From Haloterrigena alkaliphila (lineage in GTDB: Archaea; Halobacteriota; Halobacteria; Halobacteriales; Natrialbaceae): 64,000 nucleotides of DNA. A model generated the notes under the pieces. That model saw only the letters and a program-made list of their open reading frames with translations. It ran no database searches and was not told the origin of the DNA. Made by a program: the position numbers and the translations under genes. Within the stretch, counting starts at the first letter, position 1. Each line of letters begins with the position of its first letter. The DNA lies in the NCBI RefSeq assembly GCF_017352155.2, contig NZ_CP071462.1, forward strand, positions 1 to 64,000, read 5' to 3'. Of the stretch, positions 45,321 to 54,955 are shown piece by piece.

Positions 45321-47216
45321 TCAGCCGTAGAAGGCGACTTCGGTCGAGTCGTACACCCTGCTACGGGTCGCGAGTTCGTCTTCGGGGATCGACTCGCCGT
45401 CGACGTACTCGGAGAACTGTAACGGCCGATCGCGGTCCTGGAGTTCTCCCTCCCTGATGAGAACGCCGTCGTAACCGGCGAACACCCCTCCACCCTCCTG
45501 GGGGACGGTGACGATCGAACACGATGACGAGTGGAGCGCGACGAGATACCGACAGGACATCCTGTCGGCGCCGATCTCGCCGTCGTAGCCCGCGTCGATC
45601 GCCTCGAACGACGCCCGCTCGGTGTCGGTGAGGTAGAACGTGTAGAACTCCCGCTCGACGACCGGATTGTCGGAGGCGGTGTACTCGTTCGAGACCGCCG
45701 TGAACGCGAAGCCCGACGTGAGCACGAGAAGCGCGAGGAAGACGGCGACCCCACCGCGGTCGACCAGTTCGTACAGCCCGTAGCCCGCGGTCAGCGCGAT
45801 GAACATGAAGCTGTAGTGGCCGAATCGGCCGACGTTGACGCCGGCCAGCGAGTCGAGCAGCAGCGTCGGCCCGGGGAAGGCGACCGGAACCAGCAGGATA
45901 GTGAGAACGCCGAGCGACGTGAACAGCGGGACGTTTCGACTCGGCCAAAGGCGCCGGTGGGCCGCCGTCGCTTCGCTCGCTTCACCCGCGGCGATCCGTC
46001 GGTGCCAGAACAGGAACCCGAGGAGGACGAACAACAGCGCGAACGCGTAGGGAACGAAGTTGGCGACCTCGACCCAGGGACTCGAGAGCACGCCCGCGGT
46101 CGCTCCGGCCCCCGACCCCCCGGTCGATCCGAAGAAGCTGACGGTGATGGTATCGAGGATCCGGCCGACGATGAACTCGGCGTTGTAGAGCCAGTAGGCG
46201 GCCGTGAGTAGCACCGTCACCGAGAGGACGTAGTTGTCGACCGCTCGGACGGGGGTGTCGATCGTCAGTTCGGTCAGATAGAGGACGGCGAGGATCACGA
46301 AGACGAACGGGATCGACACCGGGTGGTAGACGACGATCCCGCCGATGAGCACGAGGCTCAGCGCGCGCATCCCGGCCGACGGGCGGTCGACGAGCGCGAG
46401 CACCAGTGCGAGGAAGAGGATCGACGTCACGCTGCGCGGAATCGAGTACATGCCGTAGAAGAGGTACAGCGGGAACGAGATCAACACCAGACACGAGAGG
46501 AGTCCGACCGCCTCGTTCGGGTAGACGCGCCGGGCGACGCCGTACATGAGACCGACGCCCGCGGCGAAGATACCGCCCGAGAGGAGGTACATCGTCGTGT
46601 GCGCCGCGACCGCGTCGCCGAACAGCTGGGTCGACACCGCGGCGTAGACGTGCCACAGCTGGAACGCCTCGTACTCCGGCACCATCACGGCCGTCCGGGC
46701 CGTCTCCACGATGGACGTCGTCAGCGCGATGTGCGTCGTCAGGTCCCCGTGACCGACGAAGAAATCGTAGTGGAGGGTGACGCTGTAGATGACGAGCGTC
46801 GCGATGGCCATCAGGTGGTACAGCCCGAGCGCGTGATGGCCGCGAGTCGACGGCGTGGTCGTTATCAACAGAAAACAGAGGACGTACGCGAGCGCGACCC
46901 CCACGTAGAAGGCGAGCGGGCGCACGTCGGTGACCAGTAGCAGTGCGACCAGCCCGCCCACCAGTAGGTGGAACGCGATCGACCACGCCCGCCAGTCGAC
47001 CCGCGGGACGTGCCAGTCGCTGCGCGCGAGGAGCGACCGATCGGTGCCGAGCGCCCGGACCAGTAGCGGCGCCGCGATCATCGGAACGGCGAAGTACAGC
47101 CCCAGAATCGCCAGACTCGTCGCTCCGAGTAGCACCGGGACGGCGATTCCGACGACGGCGACCAGCGGCAACGCGATCGACGAGGCGCCGTAGATCGCGT
47201 CGACGATCCGTCTCAC
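45321..47216 (-). CDS. Multi-TM glycosyltransferase-like membrane protein
   Basis: 631 aa, mostly membrane-embedded (about 14 hydrophobic helices over residues 10-520), followed by an extracytoplasmic C-terminal domain of about 100 residues (SNEYTASDNPVVEREFYTFY). A GT-C-type loop after early helices, HYDFFVGHGDLTTHIALTTS (about residues 149-168), has the acidic/His pattern of polyprenyl-phosphate-sugar-dependent transferases. I infer a GT-C fold or an EPS polymerase-like role; there is no exact family match. It sits within the surface-glycan locus. Confidence 0.72.
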   Translation of the reverse strand: MRRIVDAIYGASSIALPLVAVVGIAVPVLLGATSLAILGLYFAVPMIAAPLLVRALGTDRSLLARSDWHVPRVDWRAWSIAFHLLVGGLVALLLVTDVRPLAFYVGVALAYVLCFLLITTTPSTRGHHALGLYHLMAIATLVIYSVTLHYDFFVGHGDLTTHIALTTSIVETARTAVMVPEYEAFQLWHVYAAVSTQLFGDAVAAHTTMYLLSGGIFAAGVGLMYGVARRVYPNEAVGLLSCLVLISFPLYLFYGMYSIPRSVTSILFLALVLALVDRPSAGMRALSLVLIGGIVVYHPVSIPFVFVILAVLYLTELTIDTPVRAVDNYVLSVTVLLTAAYWLYNAEFIVGRILDTITVSFFGSTGGSGAGATAGVLSSPWVEVANFVPYAFALLFVLLGFLFWHRRIAAGEASEATAAHRRLWPSRNVPLFTSLGVLTILLVPVAFPGPTLLLDSLAGVNVGRFGHYSFMFIALTAGYGLYELVDRGGVAVFLALLVLTSGFAFTAVSNEYTASDNPVVEREFYTFYLTDTERASFEAIDAGYDGEIGADRMSCRYLVALHSSSCSIVTVPQEGGGVFAGYDGVLIREGELQDRDRPLQFSEYVDGESIPEDELATRSRVYDSTEVAFYG

Positions 47217-47698
47217 GGGGCATCACCGACCGATATCGGCCTCGAGACGCGACTCCGGTCCCGCGAGAGCGGATGTACGCCCTCGAGCGGGCCGTCCCGT
47301 TTCGGTTCGGTTCCCGACCAGCACCGTCGCGCAGTCGTCGGAATACGCCGCGCTGCGAGACTGCTCATCTGTCAGCGCCCTACACGACTGGCGTCGAAAA
47401 GCATTTCACATCGTTCACAGAATCTGAGAATCGGGTCGCATATGCGTCGGGAAGAGGCCTAATACGCTCGGATTTACGACACAATATTTGAGCGTAATGT
47501 GATATATACGACGCAGAAGTATGTGTCAGAAGTGTACGGTATCACCATCGAACGAGTGGGCTGCAGGGCGCTGCGCTGTAAGCCGACCGTATCGTGAATC
47601 GGTATCGCATCGCCCGGGATCCTCGTCAAACACCGGACCGGACCTCGCGGAGTCTGTGGACCGTAACTAAAGGAGTCTGTGGTAGTTGGAGAAACGAA
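47217..47698. other. Intergenic region between divergent glycan genes
   Basis: About 480 bp. The portion 47395-47540 is A/T-rich. The box AACTAAAGG (47665-47673) about 30 nt before the ATG 47699, and GGAG (47688-47691), probably belong to the downstream gene. No gene or repeat is supported. Confidence 0.4.
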
Positions 47699-48937
47699 AT
47701 GGTCGACCGACGGTCGGTGTTGAAGCTCGGCGGTGGGGCCGCCGCGCTGGGGGTAACGGGGGGAGTGATCGCGCTCGTCGCGCGCAACGGCGATGACGGG
47801 GTCGGCGACGGCGAGGCGTTCGAATCGATCGACATCGACTACGGGGAGTACGACAGCCCCGAGGCGATCTATCGCGTCTGGACGGGGTATCCCCGCCGGT
47901 TCTCGTTCGTCGACGACGGAGCGTACACGGGAGAGACGGCGTTGCGGTGTGCGATTCCGGCGAACGCGAGCGACGGAAGCAACGCGATGTTCTGGTTTCC
48001 CGACAACGGATACGACCAACCGCGCGAGGTCACCCAGCGAGCGATGGTCCGGCTGAGCGACGACTGGACGATGGCCGACGGAGACGTCTGCCGGTTCTGG
48101 TCCGCGGGGCTGAACACGGCGGCCGGCCCGCACGGCTCCGGCGGTCGCGGCAGGCCGTCGGGCGACGACGGGTGGTCGAGCATGTTCGCCGTGACGGAGA
48201 GGGAGACCGACAGCGACGCACTGTACAATCTCAGCGCGTACACGTACCACATGGATCAGGACGACGCGAGCGGCGAGTTCGAGGTCATCGACGCGCCGGT
48301 CCCCGCCGGGAAGTGGTTCCGATTCGCGACGTCCGCCCGGATGAACACGGTCTCGGACGGAGACGCGGAACCCGACGGCGAGGTCCGGTGCTGGCTGAAC
48401 GGGGACCTGGTCTACGAGCGGACCGACTTCCGCTGGACGACGACCGAGACACAGGCGATCGAGTACGCCGGGCCGCTGGTTCGCTACGGCGGGGGCGAGA
48501 CCGCGCCGACCGATCTGGCCGTCTTCTACGACGATCATCGACTCCGGGGAAACGGCGCCGCCGACGGATCGGCCCGCGACCCGGACCCGTTCGTCGCGGA
48601 TCCGTCCGAGATGGACGCCTACGAGAGTCGGATCACCGTCGCGACCGACGAGGAGACGACGTACCGGCTCTACGTTGACGGCTATGCGGTGCACACCCAG
48701 TGGAGCAACGTCGACGGCCACGAGGCCTTCCCCAACGAGACGGTCGACGTTTCGCTGGCCGGCAACACCGAGACCGGCTACGTGACGGTCGAAGCGACCG
48801 CCGAGCCGGATACCGCCGACGGCTACCTCTTCGACGGCGAACTCCTCGCCCTCGAGACGGACGCCGAACTCGCGGAGCTGTGGGTTTCCGGCCAGCGGGT
48901 CGATCCCGACGAGTATCCGTCCGCTCCCGACGAGTGA
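47699..48937 (+). CDS. Exported polysaccharide-lyase/lectin-like protein, paralogue 1
   Basis: Secreted protein of 412 aa. The N-terminus MVDRRSVLKLGGGAAALGV has a twin-arginine (RRSVLK) Tat signal. Residues about 40-290 are a ConA-like beta-sandwich of polysaccharide-lyase-14-like type: LSAYTYHMDQDDASGEFEVI, W/RFATSARMNT and EVRCWLNGDLVYERTDFRWTT. The remaining 110 residues form a beta module ending ELWVSGQRVDPDEYPS that recurs in the paralogue at 51634-53718. No catalytic residues are proven. Two further paralogues lie in the locus. The stop codon is inside a tandem duplication. Confidence 0.75.
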   Translation: MVDRRSVLKLGGGAAALGVTGGVIALVARNGDDGVGDGEAFESIDIDYGEYDSPEAIYRVWTGYPRRFSFVDDGAYTGETALRCAIPANASDGSNAMFWFPDNGYDQPREVTQRAMVRLSDDWTMADGDVCRFWSAGLNTAAGPHGSGGRGRPSGDDGWSSMFAVTERETDSDALYNLSAYTYHMDQDDASGEFEVIDAPVPAGKWFRFATSARMNTVSDGDAEPDGEVRCWLNGDLVYERTDFRWTTTETQAIEYAGPLVRYGGGETAPTDLAVFYDDHRLRGNGAADGSARDPDPFVADPSEMDAYESRITVATDEETTYRLYVDGYAVHTQWSNVDGHEAFPNETVDVSLAGNTETGYVTVEATAEPDTADGYLFDGELLALETDAELAELWVSGQRVDPDEYPSAPDE

Positions 48938-48993
48938 GGGAACGCCGCGCACCGGTCCACCCCGACGAGTGAGGGAAAGCCGCGCGCCGTCCA
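48925..48993. repeat. 34-35-bp tandem duplication carrying the stop codon
   Basis: Two consecutive units, 48925-48959 and 48960-48993, share CCCGACGAGTGAGGGAA and CCGCGCxCCG. The first includes the last codons and the TGA stop of the upstream gene; the second copies them after the stop. It lies in the gap before the convergent FemAB gene. Confidence 0.85.
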
Positions 48994-49004
48994 CTCCGAC
49001 CGAC

Positions 49005-50066
49005 TCAGAGCGACTTCTCCACGTACTTGTCTCGTCCGAACTGGTACATCGGCCACGCCAGCCGGGAGTACCCCTTCTCGACCTTGAAGACGGGGACTGC
49101 CGTCCCGCCGTACTTGTGTTTGAATCGGAAGACGGAGTTCGAGAAGTGCGAGCCGGTCTTCCCGAAGTTGTACTGGTCGTACCCCCGGTCGATCCCCCAG
49201 TTGATCGCGCGCTCGTGGAGGAGTTCGGAGGGGTAGTACTCGTAGTCGTCCGCGTCCGGAATCGCCGACAGCCAGTGGTGCAACACGCCGCCCTCCTCGT
49301 CGAGCAGATAGACGTATCGCCCGATTTCACGCCCTTCGACGATCGCCCTGAAGACGCGGATTCGGTCCTGCAGGTGGTCGGTCAGCGCCTCGAAGAACGC
49401 CTTCGGGAGCGGCGAGCCGTCGACGCGCGCGATATTCTCGACGTACCAGTCGTAGGTCGTCTCGAGGTCCTCGCCCAGCGGATCGATCTCGATCCGGTAC
49501 TCCTGTTCGTTGCCCTTCCGGACGTCCCGTCGGCGACCCTTGTCCATTCCCTCGAGGATGGCGTCCCAGCCCTCACGCAGGTCGATCAGGAACAGACACG
49601 AGTCGAACGTCGGCTCGTACCCCCGCGTCTGGAGGTACTGCCCGTACCGAATGTACTCGAGGTCGTACGTCTCGATGGCGTGGTTGACGACGCCGCGGCC
49701 GGCGGTCGCCTCGAGCGTATCGAACAGCAGGTCGAGCGAGTCGGCCTCGTCAGTGAGGACGACCGGGCCGCCGAAGCCGACCGGGATCGACACCAGTTGC
49801 TCGAGCGGCGGTGCGATGGGGAGCGTGTCGCTGATCGGGTCGGGAATCGGGAGGTCGACGGCGAAGTTCGGCATGATCGCGACCGGATTGGTCCCCTTCT
49901 CGACGACGACGTGGTGGCCGTCGTGGTCGAAGGCGTCCTCGATCGCTCGGATCCAGCCGTACCGATGGTAGACGGTTCCCCGGTCGGACTGGGTGACGAC
50001 GTGGTTCCACTGGTTCTCGTTGATCGGTTCGATGCTTCGGTACAGGGTCGGATCGAGTGATGACAC
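49005..50066 (-). CDS. FemAB/BioF2-like GNAT acyltransferase 1
   Basis: Predicted transferase of 353 aa with two GNAT-like halves of the FemAB/BioF2_C type. Blocks include QWNHVVTQSDRGTVYHRYGW, KGRRRDVRKGNEQEYRIEI, DEEGGVLHHWLSAIPDADDY and DRGYDQYNFGKTGSHFSNSV. In bacteria FemAB proteins add amino acids from aminoacyl-tRNA to peptidoglycan, and relatives act in exopolysaccharide loci. Archaea lack peptidoglycan, so here it probably modifies an amino sugar (inference). It is downstream of a second family member at 50158-51213, 91 nt apart on the same strand. Confidence 0.8.
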   Translation of the reverse strand: MSSLDPTLYRSIEPINENQWNHVVTQSDRGTVYHRYGWIRAIEDAFDHDGHHVVVEKGTNPVAIMPNFAVDLPIPDPISDTLPIAPPLEQLVSIPVGFGGPVVLTDEADSLDLLFDTLEATAGRGVVNHAIETYDLEYIRYGQYLQTRGYEPTFDSCLFLIDLREGWDAILEGMDKGRRRDVRKGNEQEYRIEIDPLGEDLETTYDWYVENIARVDGSPLPKAFFEALTDHLQDRIRVFRAIVEGREIGRYVYLLDEEGGVLHHWLSAIPDADDYEYYPSELLHERAINWGIDRGYDQYNFGKTGSHFSNSVFRFKHKYGGTAVPVFKVEKGYSRLAWPMYQFGRDKYVEKSL

Positions 50067-50157
50067 GGTTTCGAGTGCGTAGATGGGTCGTCCAACGGTG
50101 TTCGTGTGCGGACACAGGTCGCTGCCGAGAGCGCCGTCGGATCGACGGCGCGCGAGC

Positions 50158-51213
50158 CTAGTTCGCCGAGACCGGAGAGAGCCGCGAGAGTAACTCGCTG
50201 CCGTCCCGGAGGTTGACGTAGAGGCTCTCGGCCATCTCCATGCTCAGCGTCGACCGTTTCGCCGAGTAGTAGGTCCGCGTCTCGGGGCTGAACTTCGCCT
50301 TCCAGGTGGTCAGTCGGGGCGTGTTCGCTCCGATGATCTCGTAGTCGGGCACCCCGCGGTCGATGGCGTCGAGCATCTGGTGCCACTTGAGCAGTTCGTT
50401 GGCGGGGAAATCGGCGTCCGGCCGCGTCGCGCCCTGCCAGCCGCGGTACCGTTCCCCGTCGTCGAGAACGATGTTGCCCGACACCCGCTCGCCCTCGAGC
50501 GAGAGGACGTACGGTCGGACGGCGCCCTCCGGAAGCCGCTCGTACAGGTCCGTCACGAAGTCGACGGAGAGGTGGGCCTTTCGCCCTTGCTCCTCGTATC
50601 GATCGATCACCTGCCGAACGGTCCACTCGAGGTCGTCGCGGTCGCCCACTTCGACGGTGTAGGACGAATCCTGCTGCTCGCGGATCCGCTTGCGGGGACT
50701 CTGGCTGAACCGCATGATGAGTTCCTCCTCGCTCGGCGAGTCCTCGAGCGGGACGACGTAGGTGTACGCCGGCGAGACGTCGAAATCGTTCCAGGCGAAC
50801 GGGCGGCTGTCGTCGTAGTTCCAGTCGGTCTCGACGTAGGTGTACTGGGGATCGATCTCCTCGTCGACCCACTCGAGACAGCTCTCGATGAACCGACGGT
50901 GTCGTTTCTCCCGCTTTCGCTGCTTCAACTGGCCCATGTGCAACAGCGCGGGCCCCAGGCTCGGAATCCCGAGCTCGTACGGCGGCGAGAAGACCAGCGA
51001 GAACGGCCCGCTGTTCAGGACGAAGAGGGGGAAGATCCCGACCGGTTGCTCTCCCTTGTATCCCACCAGCGGGTACAGCGTCGCACCCGAGTGATCTCGC
51101 AGGCACTCGAGGGCCTCGTATCGGTGAAAGATCGTCCCCTGCGGGGACCGATCGACGTGCTCGTTCCACGTCTCCTGTGCTGACGGATCGGCTACTGAAA
51201 CTCTGATACTCAT
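50158..51213 (-). CDS. FemAB/BioF2-like GNAT acyltransferase 2
   Basis: Protein of 351 aa, paralogous in plan to its downstream neighbour: QETWNEHVDRSPQGTIFHRY at the N-terminus, RMFSQSPRKRIREQQDSSYTV-type basic segment mid-protein, and GENVSGNIVLDDGERYRGWQ-like and DYEIIGANTPRLTTWKAKFS blocks. The identity of the acyl or aminoacyl donor is unknown. It probably heads a two-gene unit with 49005-50066. A shared upstream motif (51283-51302) also occurs before the GT2 gene. Confidence 0.8.
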   Translation of the reverse strand: MSIRVSVADPSAQETWNEHVDRSPQGTIFHRYEALECLRDHSGATLYPLVGYKGEQPVGIFPLFVLNSGPFSLVFSPPYELGIPSLGPALLHMGQLKQRKREKRHRRFIESCLEWVDEEIDPQYTYVETDWNYDDSRPFAWNDFDVSPAYTYVVPLEDSPSEEELIMRFSQSPRKRIREQQDSSYTVEVGDRDDLEWTVRQVIDRYEEQGRKAHLSVDFVTDLYERLPEGAVRPYVLSLEGERVSGNIVLDDGERYRGWQGATRPDADFPANELLKWHQMLDAIDRGVPDYEIIGANTPRLTTWKAKFSPETRTYYSAKRSTLSMEMAESLYVNLRDGSELLSRLSPVSAN

Positions 51214-51633
51214 TGTTATCGGTGTCGACGAGGGGCGATGGCCGAAGGCGACACTCGCGGCCGGCTACAGTTCATGTAGGCTTTGTTATCACACTCGTAC
51301 GGCGACTGTAGTCTCACTCGACGGAACGAAGGGGACTGCTTCAGTCTCCCCCGCACCTGTCGTCCGACTCCGGCGCGTGCGGCGAGGACGATTCACGAAA
51401 TCGTCCGCTCCCTCGACAGTTGACCGAGGGTGACGAGGACCCGCCGAGCGTCCGACAGGACCGCTGACCTGCCGGTAACGCTACAATACAGTCTGGAAAA
51501 TACATATTCAATATTTCAAGTATATCCCCGATCATCACACTACAGTACCAGTCGGAATAGTTTATTATATCGTTATTTGTACGTTCTATAGGCGGAAAAG
51601 TTTATGACGGTAAAATCGGATTACTCGCTGTAT
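51214..51633. other. Divergent intergenic region with shared motif and TATA boxes
   Basis: About 420 bp. On the minus strand CCGTACGAGTGTGATAACAA (51283-51302) closely matches CTGTACGAGTGAAATAACAA upstream of the GT2 gene (58441-58460). The block 51480-51606 is A/T-rich. AAGTTTATG (51598-51606) is placed 28-36 nt before the ATG 51634. No gene is supported. Confidence 0.5.
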
Positions 51634-53718
51634 ATGGCACGCAAGACTCCGGGGTTGGACGACGCGCCGTCCGGTTCTGCAGACGATTCGGGCAGCGAGA
51701 CGGTCGGGCGACGATCCTATCTCAAACTCGCCGGTGCCGCCGCGGCGGCACTCGGCACGACCGCGGGCGTCTCGAGCGCCGCGCCCGACGGCGTCACGGA
51801 CGGCATGGACGTGATCGAACTCGATTACGCCCAGTACGGCAGTCCGTCGCAGGTGTACAACGTCAACGACAACCGAAGCGGCATCCCGCCGGAGTTCGTT
51901 TCCTCGCCGACGAACGGCACCCAGACCGCGCTTCGAACGGAGTTCTCGGGCGCCCAGAAGACGGCGAACCTCGAGTACCGGTTCGAGGAGAACGGCTACG
52001 ACAGGCCGTCGGAGGTCTACACCCGATTCGACCTGTATCCCGACGGCATTCGGCTCGGGACGAACGACACCGTCCGCATCTTCTGGCTTCCCCTGACGAA
52101 CGGGGCGGGCTCCTCGGGCGGCGGCGCGACCGACGGCACCAACGGCTGGTCGAACGCCATCGGCTTCGCCCACAGGAACGACTCGCCGGCGCCGAACGGT
52201 TACAACTTCTTCAGCTACTCCTACCACATGGATCGGGACGGGTCGGGCGACTTCGAGATGACGAGCACCCCGATCTGGATGGATCAGTGGAACGAGATCG
52301 AGGGCTACGTCCGGTGTAACACCTTCTCCAACGGACAGGCCAACCGGGACGGCGTCATGCGCTACTGGATCAACGGCGAACTCGCCTACGAGCGCACGAA
52401 CTTCCGCATGACGACCACCGAGAGCAACCTCATCGAGGGCGTCGGTCCGCTCGGCTACGTCGTCGGGTCGAACCTCTCGGGGAGCGCGCTGATCTACGAC
52501 AACCACGAGATCGCGATCGGCGGGATCCCGGAGGGACGGGACGACACGCCGCCGTACGACGAGGACCCGACCCTGGTCGAACCCGGTCAGCGGGACCAGT
52601 ACGACGAGCGATTGACCTACCGAAACGGCGACCGGGAGGCCGAGTACCGCATCTACGTCGACGGCGAGATCGTCCAGTCCGACTGGAGTCAGGCCACCTA
52701 CAACGAGACGGTCGACATCGCGACCGACGAGTACGCCGTCGTCGACGCCGTGGCGGCGCCCGGAACGGTCGACGGCTACTTCTTCGACGGCGAGATCGTC
52801 GCCATCTCCGCCGATCCCGAGCCGTCGGCGCTGTGGGTCTCGGGCGAGCGACTCGATCCCAGCGACTACCCGGACGAGCCCGCCGACAGCGGAGAAGCCG
52901 CCGGCGAGGAACCGCTCGAGAACGTGATCCTCGTCGACGGCCTCGGGACGCTCCGGACCAGCCGGTACGAGTTCGAGGTCGGCGGCGACGTCGCGAAGGC
53001 CGCCTACGGCGGGGCGTCGATCAACGCCGGCGACCGCATCGACGCCGGCCACGTCATCGGCTCGGTCGCCGGCTGGCGCGACGCGTTCCGCTTCTCCGGC
53101 GACCTCGAGCAGTTGACGGTCGACGGTCCGGCCCGCGTCCTGGTCAACGGCGAGCCCGTCGACCCGGCCGACTACGGCGACGACCTGCCCCACATCCTGA
53201 CGATCGTCGGCAACGGCTCCGAATCGAGCTACGAGGTGGCGGTCGACGGAACGATCGACACCATGGTCGGCGACGCCTCCGAGGCGGAGGCCAACCTGCT
53301 GTCGGACAGCGTCGCGTCCGGGAGCATCGAGACCGGCGTCCACCGCTTCCGGTTCTCCGGCGAACTCGCCGACTTCACGTTCATCTCCGGTGGCACCCAG
53401 GTCTACGTGGGCGATCAGCGGATCGATCCCGACGACTACAACGACGGAGTCGTCCTCCCCCACGCCATCGTCATCGACGGCACCGAGGCGGAGGGGCCCT
53501 CGGACTACTCGTTCGCGATCGACGGCGACGTGATCAAATCGAGCTACCGCGACGCGACGCTCGAGCCGACCGACGCCGTCGAGGGCGCCTCCGTCGAGGG
53601 GGTCGTCCGGGAAGACGAACTCGACGCCTACTGGTTCGACGGAAACATCGCGGACTTCACGCTCGCCGGCGACGCCGGCGTCGACATCTACCGGAACGTC
53701 CGAGACGTCGACGAATAG
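51634..53718 (+). CDS. Exported polysaccharide-lyase/lectin-like protein with tandem beta modules, paralogue 2
   Basis: Secreted protein of 694 aa. The Tat signal GRRSYLKLAGAAAAALGTTAG is at about residues 27-47. The ConA-like/PL14-like domain covers about 60-300 (VRIFWLPLTNGAGSSGGGAT, FFSYSYHMDRDGSGDFEM, DGVMRYWINGELAYERTNF). Four beta modules of about 90-100 aa follow, recognisable by their ends: LWVSGERLDPSDYP, VLVNGEPVDPADYG, VYVGDQRIDPDDYN and a final YWFDGNIADFTLAGDAG. An in-frame ATG at 51604 exists; the ATG at 51634 fits the TATA spacing. Carbohydrate binding or cleavage at the cell surface is inferred. Confidence 0.78.
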   Translation: MARKTPGLDDAPSGSADDSGSETVGRRSYLKLAGAAAAALGTTAGVSSAAPDGVTDGMDVIELDYAQYGSPSQVYNVNDNRSGIPPEFVSSPTNGTQTALRTEFSGAQKTANLEYRFEENGYDRPSEVYTRFDLYPDGIRLGTNDTVRIFWLPLTNGAGSSGGGATDGTNGWSNAIGFAHRNDSPAPNGYNFFSYSYHMDRDGSGDFEMTSTPIWMDQWNEIEGYVRCNTFSNGQANRDGVMRYWINGELAYERTNFRMTTTESNLIEGVGPLGYVVGSNLSGSALIYDNHEIAIGGIPEGRDDTPPYDEDPTLVEPGQRDQYDERLTYRNGDREAEYRIYVDGEIVQSDWSQATYNETVDIATDEYAVVDAVAAPGTVDGYFFDGEIVAISADPEPSALWVSGERLDPSDYPDEPADSGEAAGEEPLENVILVDGLGTLRTSRYEFEVGGDVAKAAYGGASINAGDRIDAGHVIGSVAGWRDAFRFSGDLEQLTVDGPARVLVNGEPVDPADYGDDLPHILTIVGNGSESSYEVAVDGTIDTMVGDASEAEANLLSDSVASGSIETGVHRFRFSGELADFTFISGGTQVYVGDQRIDPDDYNDGVVLPHAIVIDGTEAEGPSDYSFAIDGDVIKSSYRDATLEPTDAVEGASVEGVVREDELDAYWFDGNIADFTLAGDAGVDIYRNVRDVDE

Positions 53719-54028
53719 CGATCCGTCTCGGCGAGCGAGTTTCGCTCCGTCGGCTTCGTTTTTCGACTCTCCTTCCGTCCGTCACGACTCCCCCGCTCGA
53801 GCGCACCGCGGACCGGGAGGCTCGACGGTCGCCAGCGTCGATAGCCGCCCGTTCGACGCCTGATGCTGGCGGTAATCCCGTCTTTCCACGGCAGGTATGA
53901 GATGCTACGATTGTGCGAGATTCGTCCGATAGGTTAGATATAGTTGGTAAATTATATGTATAGTATAGAACTACAGAAGTTAATGAGTAATAAAGGTTTA
54001 TAATAGTATAATTCGGCTTCCCGGTCGC
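53719..54028 (+). promoter_or_regulatory. Intergenic region with TATA box of the third paralogue
   Basis: A 310-bp gap whose last 100 bp are extremely A/T-rich. TTTATAAT (53997-54004) lies 25-32 nt before the ATG at 54029, a textbook leaderless arrangement. No gene is seen in the remainder. Confidence 0.55.
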
Positions 54029-54952
54029 ATGACGAGCGATCAGCCGGCAGCCGAACGCGATCGATCGGTCGACAGCGATCAGCGTACCAGCGCCAGCACG
54101 AACCGCCTCGGGCGCCGTTCGTATCTCAAGGCAGCCGGATCAGCGACGGCCGCGCTCGGCCTCTCCGGCGCCGCGAGCGCGACGACCGCCGCGGCGGCCG
54201 GTCCGGAGCCGATACCCCTCGATTACGACGCGTATCGCGACCCGAGCGCGGTCTACGACGTCAACGACGTCCGGGGGAGCCACACGCCGCAATTCGTGGC
54301 GAACCGGGCGACGACCGGCGATCGGTCGCTCGAGCTAACGTTTACGGACGACCAGAAGATCGCCAACTGCGAGTACCGGTTTCCGGAGCACGTCGGCGGC
54401 TATCAGGACGAGGTCTACACGCGATTCAAACTGTACCCCGAGAACTTCGCCCTCGAGCCGGACGATACGATCCGAATCTTCTGGGCGCCGCTGACGAACG
54501 GGTCGGGTTCCTCGGGCGGCGGCGCGACCGACGGCACCAACGGCTGGTCGAACGCCATCGGCTTCGCCAACCGTAACGACTCGCCAGCGCCGGACGGATA
54601 CAAGTTCTTCAGCTACTCCTACCACCTCGACAACACCGGCTCCGGCGACTTCCAGATGACCGACGCCGTCGTTCGGATGGACGAGTGGAACGAGATCGAG
54701 GCCCACGTCAAGGTGAACTCCTACGAGAACGGCACGGCCAACCCGGACGGGATCATGCGCTACTGGATCAACGGCGAACTCGCGTTCGAGAACACCTCGA
54801 TGCGCTTCACGACGTCCGACGACAACCGGATCGAGGTCGTCGGCCCGCTGGGGTACGTCGTCGGCAACGGCACCGGGTCGCTCTACTACGACGAACACGA
54901 GATCTGTCTCGACGCGGACCGCGAGCAGGCGCGCGCCGCCCTCGAGAACTGA
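54029..54952 (+). CDS. Exported polysaccharide-lyase/lectin-like protein, single domain, paralogue 3
   Basis: Secreted protein of 307 aa. The Tat motif GRRSYLKAAGSATAALGLSG is at about residues 29-48. The same ConA-like domain as in its neighbour follows: DTIRIFWAPLTNGSGSSGGGA, NRNDSPAPDGYKFFSYSYH and GIMRYWINGELAFENTSMRF. It ends straight after this domain, without the C-terminal beta modules. It is highly similar to the 51634-53718 domain, including long identical blocks, so the pair arose by a fairly recent duplication. The start is supported by the TATA box at 53997-54004. Confidence 0.8.
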   Translation: MTSDQPAAERDRSVDSDQRTSASTNRLGRRSYLKAAGSATAALGLSGAASATTAAAAGPEPIPLDYDAYRDPSAVYDVNDVRGSHTPQFVANRATTGDRSLELTFTDDQKIANCEYRFPEHVGGYQDEVYTRFKLYPENFALEPDDTIRIFWAPLTNGSGSSGGGATDGTNGWSNAIGFANRNDSPAPDGYKFFSYSYHLDNTGSGDFQMTDAVVRMDEWNEIEAHVKVNSYENGTANPDGIMRYWINGELAFENTSMRFTTSDDNRIEVVGPLGYVVGNGTGSLYYDEHEICLDADREQARAALEN

Positions 54953-54955
54953 CAT

